Shown here in pieces: positions 28,228-37,505 of a DNA stretch of 64,000 nucleotides (the stretch's first letter is position 1; every line of letters begins with the position of its first letter). The stretch is from CAJBNH01 sp964447285 (lineage in GTDB: Bacteria > Myxococcota_A > UBA9042). The notes below the pieces were generated by a model. It did no database searches. It saw nothing but the letters and a program-made list of their open reading frames with translations, and was not told the DNA's origin. The stretch covers positions 117,626 to 181,625 of the forward strand of contig CAYURO010000007.1 in NCBI GenBank assembly GCA_964447285.1, in the 5' to 3' direction. The translations under genes were made by a program, and so were the position numbers.

Positions 28228-30777
28228 GTGTCTACGCGCCTGCACGGTTCCGCCGCCCGTCCCGCCCTGACCGCCGTTGCCTGCCTGGGGCTCGCCTGCC
28301 TTCCCGCTGGATCGACCGCCCGCCCAGCCGACACTGGCGTGTTTCTGGCGGGAGAGACGTTGGCGACTCCCGACGGCGCCCTCTCGCTCTCCTCAAACCC
28401 CGCAGGGCTGGTGAGTCCTTCCGGTTTCGATGCCCGCCTGCAACTCAACACGGGGGGCGATCGGCTGGGGGTCGCCAAGGAGGCTGGATGGGGAGGATTC
28501 TTCGGAATCCCCTTCGGCCCGCTCGCGCTGGGTGCCTCCGTCGAGCACGACCAGGACCCGCTGACAGCAGGGACGAGCCCCGCTTGGTACAACGCCTCGC
28601 GCTGGTCGCTGGGCGCTGCGGTGGCCTTGGGAGAGCGCGCCTCCGTCGGTTCTGTGGCGAGGTGGAGCGCGGTGGCGGGTGGCACGGACTTGCGTTCGTG
28701 GGACGTGGGGATTCTGTTGCGCCCGTGGTCCTGGCTGTCGGTGGGCGCTCGCGTGGCAGGTTTGGGAGAGGACGGCGCCATCGGCAGCGTCAGCCCCCAG
28801 CCGACAAGATGGGGGTGGGGCGTGGCGGTGCGGCCCTTGCGGGGCAGCGACCGCTTGACGCTGGCCGTGGATGCCGAGTGGCCGGACGGCGAGAATTTGT
28901 CGCGTACGTCTGCGCTTGTCTCGTCTCGCGTCATGGACGGCGTGACGGTCGCGGTAGAAGCGCGTCACGCGCGGGCCGGCGGTGGTGACTGGACGGCCCT
29001 GGAGCAGCAGGATCAGCGCATCGGTGTGCTGTTCCGCTTTGGTCTGGGCAACAAGGGCGTCGACCTCACGCCCCACTACGGCCGTGCTGCGGGTCAGGGA
29101 CGAGAAGCTGGTCTGGCCGCAGGATTCCGCTGGTCCGGCGACGTCCCGCACTCGATCACTCAGCAGGGGCCCGCGGCCGTGCGGGTGGACTTGCAGGGCG
29201 CGCTGTCGGAGCGTCAGGACAGCGGCGAGACGCATTTTGGCCGTCTGATCCTCGACTTGGGCCGCATCGCCGCCACGCCGGAGACCCGACTGGTCGTGCT
29301 GCGGGCGCAAGGGATGCAGGCCAGCTGGGCGCAAGTCGAGGAACTGCGGAGCGTCATCGCGCAGATGCGCGCGGCCGGCCAGCGGGTGGTGTGGCACGGC
29401 GACGATCTGGACACGCGCGCGCTTGCCGTGGCAGCGGCGTGTGACCGAATCGCGGTGCCTGCGGCGGGAACGCTGTCGGCCCACGGAATCGCTTCAGACT
29501 ACGTCGGGTTGCAAGATGCGCTGGCCAAGGTCGGCGTCGCCGTGCAGGCGGTTCGGTTCGGCGCGCACAAGACGGCTCCCGAACAACTGACCGGGGCCAC
29601 GCCCTCGCCCGAGCTGGTGGACCAGGTGCAGCACGCGATGCAGCGGCGCTGGCAGACCTTTACCGACGCGGTTTCGCTGGGTCGGCAGGTGTCGGCGACG
29701 GCCTTGGAAGAGACCCTCGCGCGCGGCGCGATCTTCCCGCAGGACGCGCTGGAGGCCGGGCTGGTCGACGCCGTGGTCGAGTTCACGGATCTGGAAGACC
29801 GCTTGCGCGATTGGGACTTCCTTGCGGCGGGAGAGGACGTGCAGCCAGACCGACCCCGAGCGGCAAGGCGTTCCCGATGGGGGGCGCGCCCCAGCGTGGC
29901 CATCGTCGAGATCGAGGGCAACATTGCGGACCGGCAGGGGGGGATCTCGCCGCTGGGCAGGACGTTTGGCGGCGCGCAGATGGCCGCGACCATTCGAGAA
30001 GCGTCCAAGGATTCGGACACGGTCGGCATCGTCGCGCGCGTGCACTCGCCCGGTGGCACCGTGCTGGGCAGCGACCTGATGCGCGAGGCGCTGAACAAGG
30101 CCAGCGAGGACATGCCGGTCGTCGCATCGATGGCGGGCGTTGCGGCAAGCGGTGGCTACTGGCTGTCGCTGGGCGCGGACACGGTCTACGCAGACGCTGC
30201 GACGGTGACGGGGTCGATCGGGATCTTCGCAATGAAGCCGTCGCTCGCCGAGTTGTGGCAGCGGCTGGGCGTGACGGTGACGCCCTTCGGTATCGGCCCA
30301 CACAGCCACGTGACCAGCCTGAACCGGCCATGGACGCCTGACGAGCTTGCATCGGTGCGCAGGGCACTGGGCCGCTACTACGACTTGTTCCTCGAACGGA
30401 CGTCGCAACGGCGCAAGATCGAGCGCAACGCGTTGATCGACCTTGCAGAAGGTCGGATCTGGTTCGGCGACGAGGCGGTAGCGCGCAACCTGGTCGACCG
30501 CGTCGGTGGCCTGAGCATGGCCATCGCAGATGTGGTGCAGCGCGCGGACCTGCCGGAGGCTCCCGCGATCCGCTTTCTGCCAGAACCCGGGCTGTTCCAG
30601 CAGCTGCAAGGCCTGGTCACCGGCGCGAGCGCAGCGGGTCAGGTGACGGCGTCTTGGGTCAGTGTGCTGCGGCCTGCGCTGGGTCCCTGGCTGGACGCGG
30701 CCTCCTTGACCGCCCTGGCTGCGGACGGTGCCCCGCTTGCTTTGTTGCCCATCGACGTCGACGGCGACCCCCGCTAG
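28228..30777 (+). CDS. sppA: Signal peptide peptidase SppA fused to an N-terminal barrel-like domain
   Basis: 849 residues from GTG 28228 with GAGG six bases upstream. A signal peptide (to about residue 33) is followed by about 250 residues that look like an outer-membrane beta-barrel: the DGALSLSSNPAGL segment recalls FadL/PorV-type proteins, then alternating strands. From about 300 it is a double-domain SppA (protease IV): Lys448 in FGAHKTAPEQL and Ser641 in VAASGGYWLS are the catalytic dyad, 193 residues apart as against 200 in E. coli. SppA degrades cleaved signal peptides in the periplasm. The barrel fusion suggests an outer-membrane location instead, which is inference. Confidence 0.88.
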   Translation: MSTRLHGSAARPALTAVACLGLACLPAGSTARPADTGVFLAGETLATPDGALSLSSNPAGLVSPSGFDARLQLNTGGDRLGVAKEAGWGGFFGIPFGPLALGASVEHDQDPLTAGTSPAWYNASRWSLGAAVALGERASVGSVARWSAVAGGTDLRSWDVGILLRPWSWLSVGARVAGLGEDGAIGSVSPQPTRWGWGVAVRPLRGSDRLTLAVDAEWPDGENLSRTSALVSSRVMDGVTVAVEARHARAGGGDWTALEQQDQRIGVLFRFGLGNKGVDLTPHYGRAAGQGREAGLAAGFRWSGDVPHSITQQGPAAVRVDLQGALSERQDSGETHFGRLILDLGRIAATPETRLVVLRAQGMQASWAQVEELRSVIAQMRAAGQRVVWHGDDLDTRALAVAAACDRIAVPAAGTLSAHGIASDYVGLQDALAKVGVAVQAVRFGAHKTAPEQLTGATPSPELVDQVQHAMQRRWQTFTDAVSLGRQVSATALEETLARGAIFPQDALEAGLVDAVVEFTDLEDRLRDWDFLAAGEDVQPDRPRAARRSRWGARPSVAIVEIEGNIADRQGGISPLGRTFGGAQMAATIREASKDSDTVGIVARVHSPGGTVLGSDLMREALNKASEDMPVVASMAGVAASGGYWLSLGADTVYADAATVTGSIGIFAMKPSLAELWQRLGVTVTPFGIGPHSHVTSLNRPWTPDELASVRRALGRYYDLFLERTSQRRKIERNALIDLAEGRIWFGDEAVARNLVDRVGGLSMAIADVVQRADLPEAPAIRFLPEPGLFQQLQGLVTGASAAGQVTASWVSVLRPALGPWLDAASLTALAADGAPLALLPIDVDGDPR

Positions 30778-30860
30778 TCCCGATCCGAACGGTCCGCGAT
30801 GGCGAGGCCGAAGTGCGCCGTGTATAGTCCGAACATGCGTGCAGAACCCGGCGAGGATCG

Positions 30861-33800
30861 ATGATCAGCGTGGCGAAGCGTGGACGAATCTTGACGCACG
30901 CCATCGTTTGGGGGCTGTTGGTCCTTGCGCTGGGGTGCTCCGACGGAACCACAAACGGGTCGGCCGCGACGGACGCGGACGCCTCAGACGTCAAGTCCGA
31001 CAGCGACATCGGCACCCAACCGCCGTCCAAGCCCCTGTCCCTACTTCAGCTTTCGCCCCCCCGCGGTCCGCTTGCCGGCGGCGGTGACGTGGACATCGAG
31101 GGCACCGGGTTCTCAGACGAGACTCTGGTGTGGTTTGCCGACCAACCGGCGGACGTGCTGTATCGCGCAGGAGGCAGCCACATCTACGTTCGCGTGCCTG
31201 CGGGCAAGGCGCCGGGAACGGTCGAGGTTCGTGCCAGGAACGGCAGCGGCACGGCCGTGACGCTGCCCCACGGCTACGCTTACCTGACTGAAGTCACGGT
31301 AGATTCATTCGAACCGACGCAAGGACCCGCGCTGGGAGGCGTGCCGATCACGGTGCGCGGCAGCGGCTTCCTGCCCGGCGACAAGATCTTGGTGGGTCTT
31401 GCGGAGGCACAGTCGACCCAGGTCGTCGACGGCACCACGCTGGTCGCCCTGACGCCGCCCTGCCCGCTCGACGCGCAAGCCGACTTGAGTCAGGTTCTGG
31501 TTTCCGTCAGACACGGCAGCGGGTTGACCCATGCTGCGGGTTCGTTCACCTGCGGGCGCGCACCGCGGCTGCACCGCATTGAGCCGGGCGTCGTGGGCTT
31601 GGATGGCGGTGCGGCGACGCTGAACGGTGCAGCGTTGGGCAACGTGACGTCGGGAGCCGTCGGCGGCGGAGTGGTCGAACTCTCTCCGGGCAGTGCGGGG
31701 TCCGTTCGCGGGGCGCAGTTGCCGGCGCTGTCATTGGTGTCCCCGCAGGCCAAGCCAGGTCCCCAGGCGATGACGTTGCAGGGGCCGTTTGGCGCGACGG
31801 TACTGAACCCCGCGATCCTGTACGCGAATCCCAGTGCGACACAGGTCAAGGTATACGCGGTCGTTCCTGCGCAGGGGTTGACCTCAGGTGGCACGGCGGT
31901 GGCGGTGCTGGTCGACCTGCCGGACAAGGCAGCGGTGACTCAAATTCGCTTCGGCGGCAAGGACGCGACCTTCCAGCAAACCGGGGGTGCCCTCAGCGCG
32001 CTGACGCCTGCCCACGCTGTGGGAGCAGTGGACGTCGAGGTCGTGACGGCACAAGGGACGGCCAAGCTCGACAAGGGCTTCACCTACGGGGCACCGGTCG
32101 CCGTGACCAAGGTCGTGCCAGACACCGGACCCGTGGCAGGCGGCACTCCCGTTTCGTTGACGGGATCGGGTTTCGTTGCGGGCTGCAAGGTGCGGATCGG
32201 TCTGTACTTTGTTTCGAAGGTCGTCGTCGGTAACGGTGGCAAGCTGCTGTCGCTTGTGACCCCGCCCGGTGCTGCGGGTGCAGCGGACGTGCTTGTCGAG
32301 TGCCCCGGAGCATCTGCGGTGGCTGAAGGTGCGTTTTCGTACACCCACGACGGCGTGCGTCTGGACGCGGTCCTTCCCGCCAGCGGCGCGACGGGCGGCG
32401 GTCAGGTCGTGCGGTTGCACGGCAGCGGCTTCCAGAAGGGCATGCAGGTGTACGTCGGCGGCAAGTCCGTGTCTTCTCTGGTCGTTCTGAACGGCGGCGA
32501 GGCGGAGTGCAAGGTACCGTCCGGTCCGGCAGGCGTGGCGGACGTCAACGTCGTGCTCGGCAAGACCAGCGACACGTTGTTGTCGGGCTTCACCTATTAC
32601 AGCCCCGCCTACCCCGACGGCGGCACGTGGGGAGAATCGGTCACAGGCACCCTGAACGTCGCGGTCTTGAACATCTACACCCGCACGCCCATCGCCGACG
32701 CCATCGTGCAGGTGGGGCAACCCGGACAGGCAGGCTATCCGAAGTACCGGGGGCTGACCGACGACAAGGGACAGATCGTCTTTTCGGGCACGGACTTGGT
32801 CGCACCGCTGACCGTGTCGGCGACCAAAGAGTCGTTCTCGGCGTCGTCGATCGTCAGCTTCGACGCGCGCAACGCCACGCTGCTGCTGTTTCCGTATACG
32901 CCCCCATCGGAAGGCACCGGCGAACCGCCAGCCGCACTGCCGTGGGCACTGCTGCGGGGCAAGGTGCTCGATGTCGACAAGTACTTGTTGGTGCCCCCGA
33001 CCAACTGCCTGAAATCCGGCGACTTGGGCGACAAGACTTGCGACGCGTGCGAGTCCGACGCCGATTGTCCAGGAGTCTCCGGTGGCGGCGGCGCATTTTC
33101 GTGTGTCGACAACGGCACGGCCGGCAAGCGCTGTCTGTCCGCGTGCGAGAACCACGACCAGTGCGGCACCGGCTTTCTGTGCGTCCCGGAACCGCTGGAC
33201 CCCAACAGCCGCCACTGCAAACCAACGCTGGGTATTCGCAAGGTGTTCTGCTCGACCACCGTGCGCGACCTGCAGAGCGAGGAGAACCCGCCCCCCACAC
33301 AGAACGCGCCCATCGGGTCCGGAGCCCTGCCCTGGCCCACCTCGCCCGTGGACGAGGCTACGGGCGTCTTCGAGATCACCAGTCGGCTGGACGAGCTGGC
33401 GATCCAGTGCATCGGCGGCTACATCTCGAATGAAGACCAACGGTTCGTGCCGATGGCTCTGGGTCTGCGCCGTCATGTCTTCCCGCAGCCGGGGGCGACG
33501 CTGGACAACTTGGACGTGCACCTGGACATCCCGCTGCAGCGCGCCCTGCCGATTCGCTTGGACCACCCGCAGAAGCAGTTCGGCAGCACGCCGGGTTCGC
33601 TGTCGTTGGACGCGTGGATCGACCTGGGCTCCGACGGCTACGTGCAGCTGCCCGGACACATCGCACCGGGGGTGGCAGGCATCATTCAGGGTGTGCTGGA
33701 CGATCTCCTGTTGCAGTTTCAGCCAGTTGCGTTGCCAAAAGAGCTCGATGACGCTTCCTACGTCTACTACGCCCGGGTCGGTTACGGTTCGGTCAGCGAA

Positions 33801-35114
33801 GACTTGGGACCGCTGACGGCGACCCTGCACTCCGGCATCGAGGCTCCCGGCGACGACAACGTGCGCATCCGTAAACCCGACGGGGCTTTCGTCGACTCGG
33901 CGCTCGGCATCGATCTGGACTTGACTGCCGTGCTGGGCGGCGCCGACGGGCAGGTGCTGATCGTTGCACGCAACGGCCGACTGTTCCGTGGCACACCCGA
34001 CGACCCCAAGCTGGTGCACGTCCCCGCGGTGTTGGACCCCTATGCAGAGCCCATCCTGGTGCTGGCGGCCGACGGCACGCCCACCGACGCCACACTGGTG
34101 GGTGAACTGGGCCTTGTGCAACGGGTGACGGGTAACAAGGTGACGGACGAGAAGTCCGCGACTTCCAAAGAACTTCACGCCGTTTGCAGTGGGCCGTTGG
34201 GGCGGGTGGCCGTGGGCGCGGCTGGCGTCGTCCAGCTGGACCGCGGTGATGGCTGGCAGGTCATTTCTTCGGGAGGTGTCTCGACTTCGCTGCAGGCGGT
34301 CACGTGCACGGCGACGGGAGCAGTCGCGGTGGGCCTTCAGGGCAAGGTGGTGGAAGTCAGCCTGTCGGGGACGATTCCCAAGGCAACCGCGTCGACGGTG
34401 GGTGGCGGTGCCGACCTGTTTGACGTGACGCGTGACGGCCAAGGTGACGTGTGGCTAGCCGGCGACAAGGTGGCAGGCGGTGGCCCCGTGCTGCTGCGGC
34501 GGAATGCCTCGGGCGAATGGCAAAATGCATGGCCTGCCGGCGTCGTGACCCCAACGATTCCGGGACTGCGGGCGCTGGTGCCCTTGGCGAACGGTGTGTT
34601 GCTGCTGGTCGACCGCGAGGGTGTCGTGCGACGACTGGATGCCAGCGGGGTGAAGGTCGAGTCGGCGGAGCGCAAGGACCTGCGACCGCGGGACGGTGTC
34701 GCGCTGCCGGACGGGACGGCGGTGCTGGTCGGCGAGCCCGGTCTGTGGCTGGGGCCGTTCCTGACCGTGCCCGCCATCGCCAAGCCCGACAACAGCAACA
34801 ATCCCGCGCCCATCCCGGTCGAGTGGTCCAGCGCCCCGGGGCCTGAGCCGTCGTTTACCCGCGTGCATTTGGACGGCAACGGCTTTCCGTTCTGGTGGAT
34901 CTACGTCGCCCCCGAGCTGACGTCGCTGCTGCTGCCCGACTTCCAATCCACCGACGGCATCGAAGTCCTTCCGTTGGGTTACGACATCCAGTTCATGGCG
35001 CGCATCGACCGGGTGTATGTGCCCGGCTTCTCGATCCACGGCTTCGGGACCTTCGATCTCGAGTTTGGGGTGTGGCGCTCGTGGGCCACCAACACGCGCA
35101 CGTTCACGCCCTGA
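30861..35114 (+). CDS. TIG-domain surface lipoprotein with propeller C-terminus
   Basis: 1417 residues, ATG with GAGG RBS; TATAGT at 30823-30828 may be the -10. Signal peptide ends in lipobox ALGC (Cys26), followed by an Asp/Ser-rich linker. Residues about 58-575 hold five IPT/TIG (Ig-like) domains, recognisable by the recurring PxxGPxxGGxxVxxxGxGF start. Next is a carboxypeptidase-regulatory-like beta domain (about 590-690), a short Cys-rich segment (CESDADCPG...CENHDQCG, 710-790), and a long beta-rich region. Residues 1010-1300 look like propeller blades of the YCF48 sort (AVGAAGVVQLDRGDGWQVISSG). Likely a surface adhesin or sensor. ygfZ follows 12 bp later. Confidence 0.85.
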   Translation: MISVAKRGRILTHAIVWGLLVLALGCSDGTTNGSAATDADASDVKSDSDIGTQPPSKPLSLLQLSPPRGPLAGGGDVDIEGTGFSDETLVWFADQPADVLYRAGGSHIYVRVPAGKAPGTVEVRARNGSGTAVTLPHGYAYLTEVTVDSFEPTQGPALGGVPITVRGSGFLPGDKILVGLAEAQSTQVVDGTTLVALTPPCPLDAQADLSQVLVSVRHGSGLTHAAGSFTCGRAPRLHRIEPGVVGLDGGAATLNGAALGNVTSGAVGGGVVELSPGSAGSVRGAQLPALSLVSPQAKPGPQAMTLQGPFGATVLNPAILYANPSATQVKVYAVVPAQGLTSGGTAVAVLVDLPDKAAVTQIRFGGKDATFQQTGGALSALTPAHAVGAVDVEVVTAQGTAKLDKGFTYGAPVAVTKVVPDTGPVAGGTPVSLTGSGFVAGCKVRIGLYFVSKVVVGNGGKLLSLVTPPGAAGAADVLVECPGASAVAEGAFSYTHDGVRLDAVLPASGATGGGQVVRLHGSGFQKGMQVYVGGKSVSSLVVLNGGEAECKVPSGPAGVADVNVVLGKTSDTLLSGFTYYSPAYPDGGTWGESVTGTLNVAVLNIYTRTPIADAIVQVGQPGQAGYPKYRGLTDDKGQIVFSGTDLVAPLTVSATKESFSASSIVSFDARNATLLLFPYTPPSEGTGEPPAALPWALLRGKVLDVDKYLLVPPTNCLKSGDLGDKTCDACESDADCPGVSGGGGAFSCVDNGTAGKRCLSACENHDQCGTGFLCVPEPLDPNSRHCKPTLGIRKVFCSTTVRDLQSEENPPPTQNAPIGSGALPWPTSPVDEATGVFEITSRLDELAIQCIGGYISNEDQRFVPMALGLRRHVFPQPGATLDNLDVHLDIPLQRALPIRLDHPQKQFGSTPGSLSLDAWIDLGSDGYVQLPGHIAPGVAGIIQGVLDDLLLQFQPVALPKELDDASYVYYARVGYGSVSEDLGPLTATLHSGIEAPGDDNVRIRKPDGAFVDSALGIDLDLTAVLGGADGQVLIVARNGRLFRGTPDDPKLVHVPAVLDPYAEPILVLAADGTPTDATLVGELGLVQRVTGNKVTDEKSATSKELHAVCSGPLGRVAVGAAGVVQLDRGDGWQVISSGGVSTSLQAVTCTATGAVAVGLQGKVVEVSLSGTIPKATASTVGGGADLFDVTRDGQGDVWLAGDKVAGGGPVLLRRNASGEWQNAWPAGVVTPTIPGLRALVPLANGVLLLVDREGVVRRLDASGVKVESAERKDLRPRDGVALPDGTAVLVGEPGLWLGPFLTVPAIAKPDNSNNPAPIPVEWSSAPGPEPSFTRVHLDGNGFPFWWIYVAPELTSLLLPDFQSTDGIEVLPLGYDIQFMARIDRVYVPGFSIHGFGTFDLEFGVWRSWATNTRTFTP

Positions 35115-35126
35115 GGAGACCCCGCC

Positions 35127-36170
35127 TTGTCGATCCGCGTCCTCTCCCCCGCCGACGCCCGCGCGCTCGACGCAGCCCAGAACGCCTGCGCCCTGTTCGG
35201 CCGGGATGACCGGGTCGCCGTGGTGGTGACGGGTCCAGACCGTGCCAAGCTGCTGCACAACCTACTGACACAACAGGTGAAAGACCTCAACTTCGGTGCC
35301 GTTCGCCCTGCAGCGCTGTGCGACCCGCAAGGCCGGATGCTGGCGGCGATGACGCTGGTCGTTCAGGCGGAGCGCATCGTGCTGTGGACGGCGCGTGCTC
35401 AGGCCGAGTCGCTGGCCGCGACGCTGGACCGCTACATCATCATGGACGACGCTGAGGTGAAGACCGACGAGGATCTGGCGCTCGTGACCGTGGTCGGTCC
35501 TCAGACCCACAACATCCTGACTTCACTTCTGATCGCCCCGTCCGTTGCGGGTGAGGCGGTGGCGGTGAACATGGGTGGCAAGGAAGCGCTTGCGTGGCTT
35601 GGAACGACCGGCGGCAAGGAGCACGCGCCTTGGGGTGCGGGACTGCCCGAAGTCTCGCTGCAGCTCCAGCGCGACGACTTGAGCGACGTGGCCACTGCAC
35701 TGATTCAGGCAGGCGTGGCGGTCGGATGTCATGCGGCGGTGGATGTGTTGCGGATTCTGGCAGGAGACCCGTTGCTGGGTCCCGACCTGGAAGACGGAAG
35801 CACGCCGCTGGAAGCCGGAATTCCCGACACGGTGAACTACCGCAAGGGCTGCTACATGGGGCAGGAGGCCATCGCGATGATGACGTACCGCGGGCAGCTG
35901 CGGCGTCACCTGTGCTGGGTCGAGCTGGACGGCGACCTGCGCCCTGAGACGGGCTGGACGCTGCGCACAGCGGACGGCCGCAAGGTGGGCCGTATGGGGT
36001 CGGGAATCGTCAGGCCCGACGGCTACTTTCTGGGACTCGCCATGGTGCAACGCAAAGGCTACGAGCCCGGTGCCGTGCTGACAGCCGGTCCGGACCAGCC
36101 TGCCATCGATTCCCCTGCCCCCACTGCTGCCCTTCGCATCGTCGGTTCGACGGTCGCTGGCGTGTTCTGA
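35127..36170 (+). CDS. ygfZ: Folate-binding protein YgfZ/GcvT-like
   Basis: 347 residues from TTG 35127; the start is decided by GAGGAG eight bases upstream. The hallmark KGCYMGQE motif (about residue 240) with the conserved Cys is present, as is the GcvT-like fold (VTGPDRAKLLHNLLTQQV at the start). YgfZ helps assemble or repair certain iron-sulfur proteins and supports MiaB-type tRNA modification, using tetrahydrofolate. The window has two radical SAM proteins that need such clusters, but they are far away. The next gene starts 7 bp downstream, so the pair is probably co-transcribed. Confidence 0.93.
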   Translation: MSIRVLSPADARALDAAQNACALFGRDDRVAVVVTGPDRAKLLHNLLTQQVKDLNFGAVRPAALCDPQGRMLAAMTLVVQAERIVLWTARAQAESLAATLDRYIIMDDAEVKTDEDLALVTVVGPQTHNILTSLLIAPSVAGEAVAVNMGGKEALAWLGTTGGKEHAPWGAGLPEVSLQLQRDDLSDVATALIQAGVAVGCHAAVDVLRILAGDPLLGPDLEDGSTPLEAGIPDTVNYRKGCYMGQEAIAMMTYRGQLRRHLCWVELDGDLRPETGWTLRTADGRKVGRMGSGIVRPDGYFLGLAMVQRKGYEPGAVLTAGPDQPAIDSPAPTAALRIVGSTVAGVF

Positions 36171-36177
36171 GGTCGAG

Positions 36178-36753
36178 ATGATCATCGGACTGACGGGGCG
36201 CAACGCCTCTGGCAAAGGCACGGTCGCCGACTGGCTGGTCGCCCGTGGCTTCCGCTACCAATCCCTGAGCGACGCCATCCGCACGTGGCTGCGTGAACAA
36301 GGCATCGAGCCCTCGCGGGACGCCATGATCGCCGGTGGGCGTGCCCTTCGCGGTGCAGGTGGCCCGGGGGTTCTGGCGGTGCGGACGTTGGCCGGGATCG
36401 CGACGGGCGAAGACGTCGTCGTCGACAGCATCCGCACGCCCGCTGAGGTTCTTGCGTTGCGAGAGCGGGCCGACTTCCTGCTGGTAGAGGTCGTTGCCGA
36501 CGAGCGGGTGCGCTACAAGCGACTGGCCGCGCGCGCGCGTGCAGGCGATGCGACGTCTTTCGACGAGTTCCGGCGGCAAGAGCAAGCGGAGCTGCAGAGC
36601 GGCGACCAAGCGGCCCAACAGCTTGTAGCGACTGCAGAACTGTCCGATGTGGTGGTACCGAATGATGGCAACCGGGCGGAGTTGGAGGTGCGATTGGAAT
36701 CCCTGCTGCCCGAGCTGCGCCACGCGGCGGCTGAAGGACGCAAGCGTGCTTGA
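36178..36753 (+). CDS. P-loop nucleotide-kinase-like protein
   Basis: 191 residues. Walker A is GLTGRNASGKGT (about 4-15), directly at the N-terminus as in dephospho-CoA kinase and dNMP/adenylate-type kinases. It is followed by a mixed alpha/beta fold with VVVDSIRTPAEV as a possible Walker B and an Arg-rich lid (KRLAARARAG, 117-128). It resembles dephospho-CoA-kinase-like proteins of uncertain substrate. The ATG has GAGG-like sequence upstream, overlapping the end of ygfZ, so translation may be coupled. Substrate unknown. Confidence 0.75.
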   Translation: MIIGLTGRNASGKGTVADWLVARGFRYQSLSDAIRTWLREQGIEPSRDAMIAGGRALRGAGGPGVLAVRTLAGIATGEDVVVDSIRTPAEVLALRERADFLLVEVVADERVRYKRLAARARAGDATSFDEFRRQEQAELQSGDQAAQQLVATAELSDVVVPNDGNRAELEVRLESLLPELRHAAAEGRKRA

Positions 36754-36822
36754 CGCATCGCGTTATCCCACCGACGATCCACTTGCGGCGAAGGCTGTTG
36801 CCCCAGCGAGGATCGATTCACG

Positions 36823-37497
36823 GTGCTTCGGATGATCCCCCCCTTCCGAATCGACGCCAAGTGGCGCGAACAACGGACATTGCACGATGGCTCGCGCGTC
36901 CGGATGCGGATGCTGCGACCAACCGACCGTGAGCGGTTGGCTGTGGCGTTTCGCCGCATGTCCCCCGTGTCGCGTTACCGCAGGTTCATGACGCCGAAGG
37001 GCGAGCTGACCGACGCCGAGCTCCGCTACCTGACCGATATCGACGGTGTGGACCACGTGGCCATCGCTGCGCAGTCTTGCATCCCCGGCCGCCGTGGCGA
37101 GGGCATCGGCCTGGCCCGCTTCGTGCGCATCAAGGGCGAGCCCGACGTGGCCGAAGCTGCCGTAGCGGTGACCGACGACTGGCAGGGACGCGGGCTGGGA
37201 CGACTGCTGTTGCGACGTCTGGTGACCGCGGCGCGGGAACGCGGAATCCGGCGGTTTCGCTGTTCGGTGCTGGCTGAAAACGCGCCGATGCTGGCACTGC
37301 TGGGCGGCGTACGTGCAGTGGGCGAACCAGCCGATACGGGAGAGCTCTCGTTCGACGTGCCGCTGCCAGAGGCGTCGCCCCCGACCCTGCTGGACCCCTC
37401 GCTGGCGCTGGACCCCGTGCGTGCGCTGGCCACGGCCGAGTTGGTGCTGCGGCTGACAGCGCAAGGGATCTTGGATTTGCTGGGGATTCGTCGCTAG
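36823..37497 (+). CDS. GNAT-family N-acetyltransferase
   Basis: 224 residues from GTG 36823 (AGCGAGG upstream; ATG 36832 is the alternative). The acetyl-CoA-binding loop is DDWQGRGLGRLLLRRLV (about 116-132), the standard GNAT motif A. The N-terminal SRYRRFMTPKGELTDAEL segment is the type found in acetyltransferases fused to, or related to, the Pat/AcuA protein lysine acetylases. No cNMP or ligase domain is attached. It converges with the carboxypeptidase gene, 8 bp apart. Substrate unknown. Confidence 0.88.
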   Translation: MLRMIPPFRIDAKWREQRTLHDGSRVRMRMLRPTDRERLAVAFRRMSPVSRYRRFMTPKGELTDAELRYLTDIDGVDHVAIAAQSCIPGRRGEGIGLARFVRIKGEPDVAEAAVAVTDDWQGRGLGRLLLRRLVTAARERGIRRFRCSVLAENAPMLALLGGVRAVGEPADTGELSFDVPLPEASPPTLLDPSLALDPVRALATAELVLRLTAQGILDLLGIRR

Positions 37498-37505
37498 ACC
37501 GTCGT

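Noticed and set aside
31884..34442. 852-codon open frame on the minus strand
   Set aside because: It lies entirely antisense to the TIG lipoprotein gene, has no RBS and no recognisable domain; long antisense frames are expected at this GC content.
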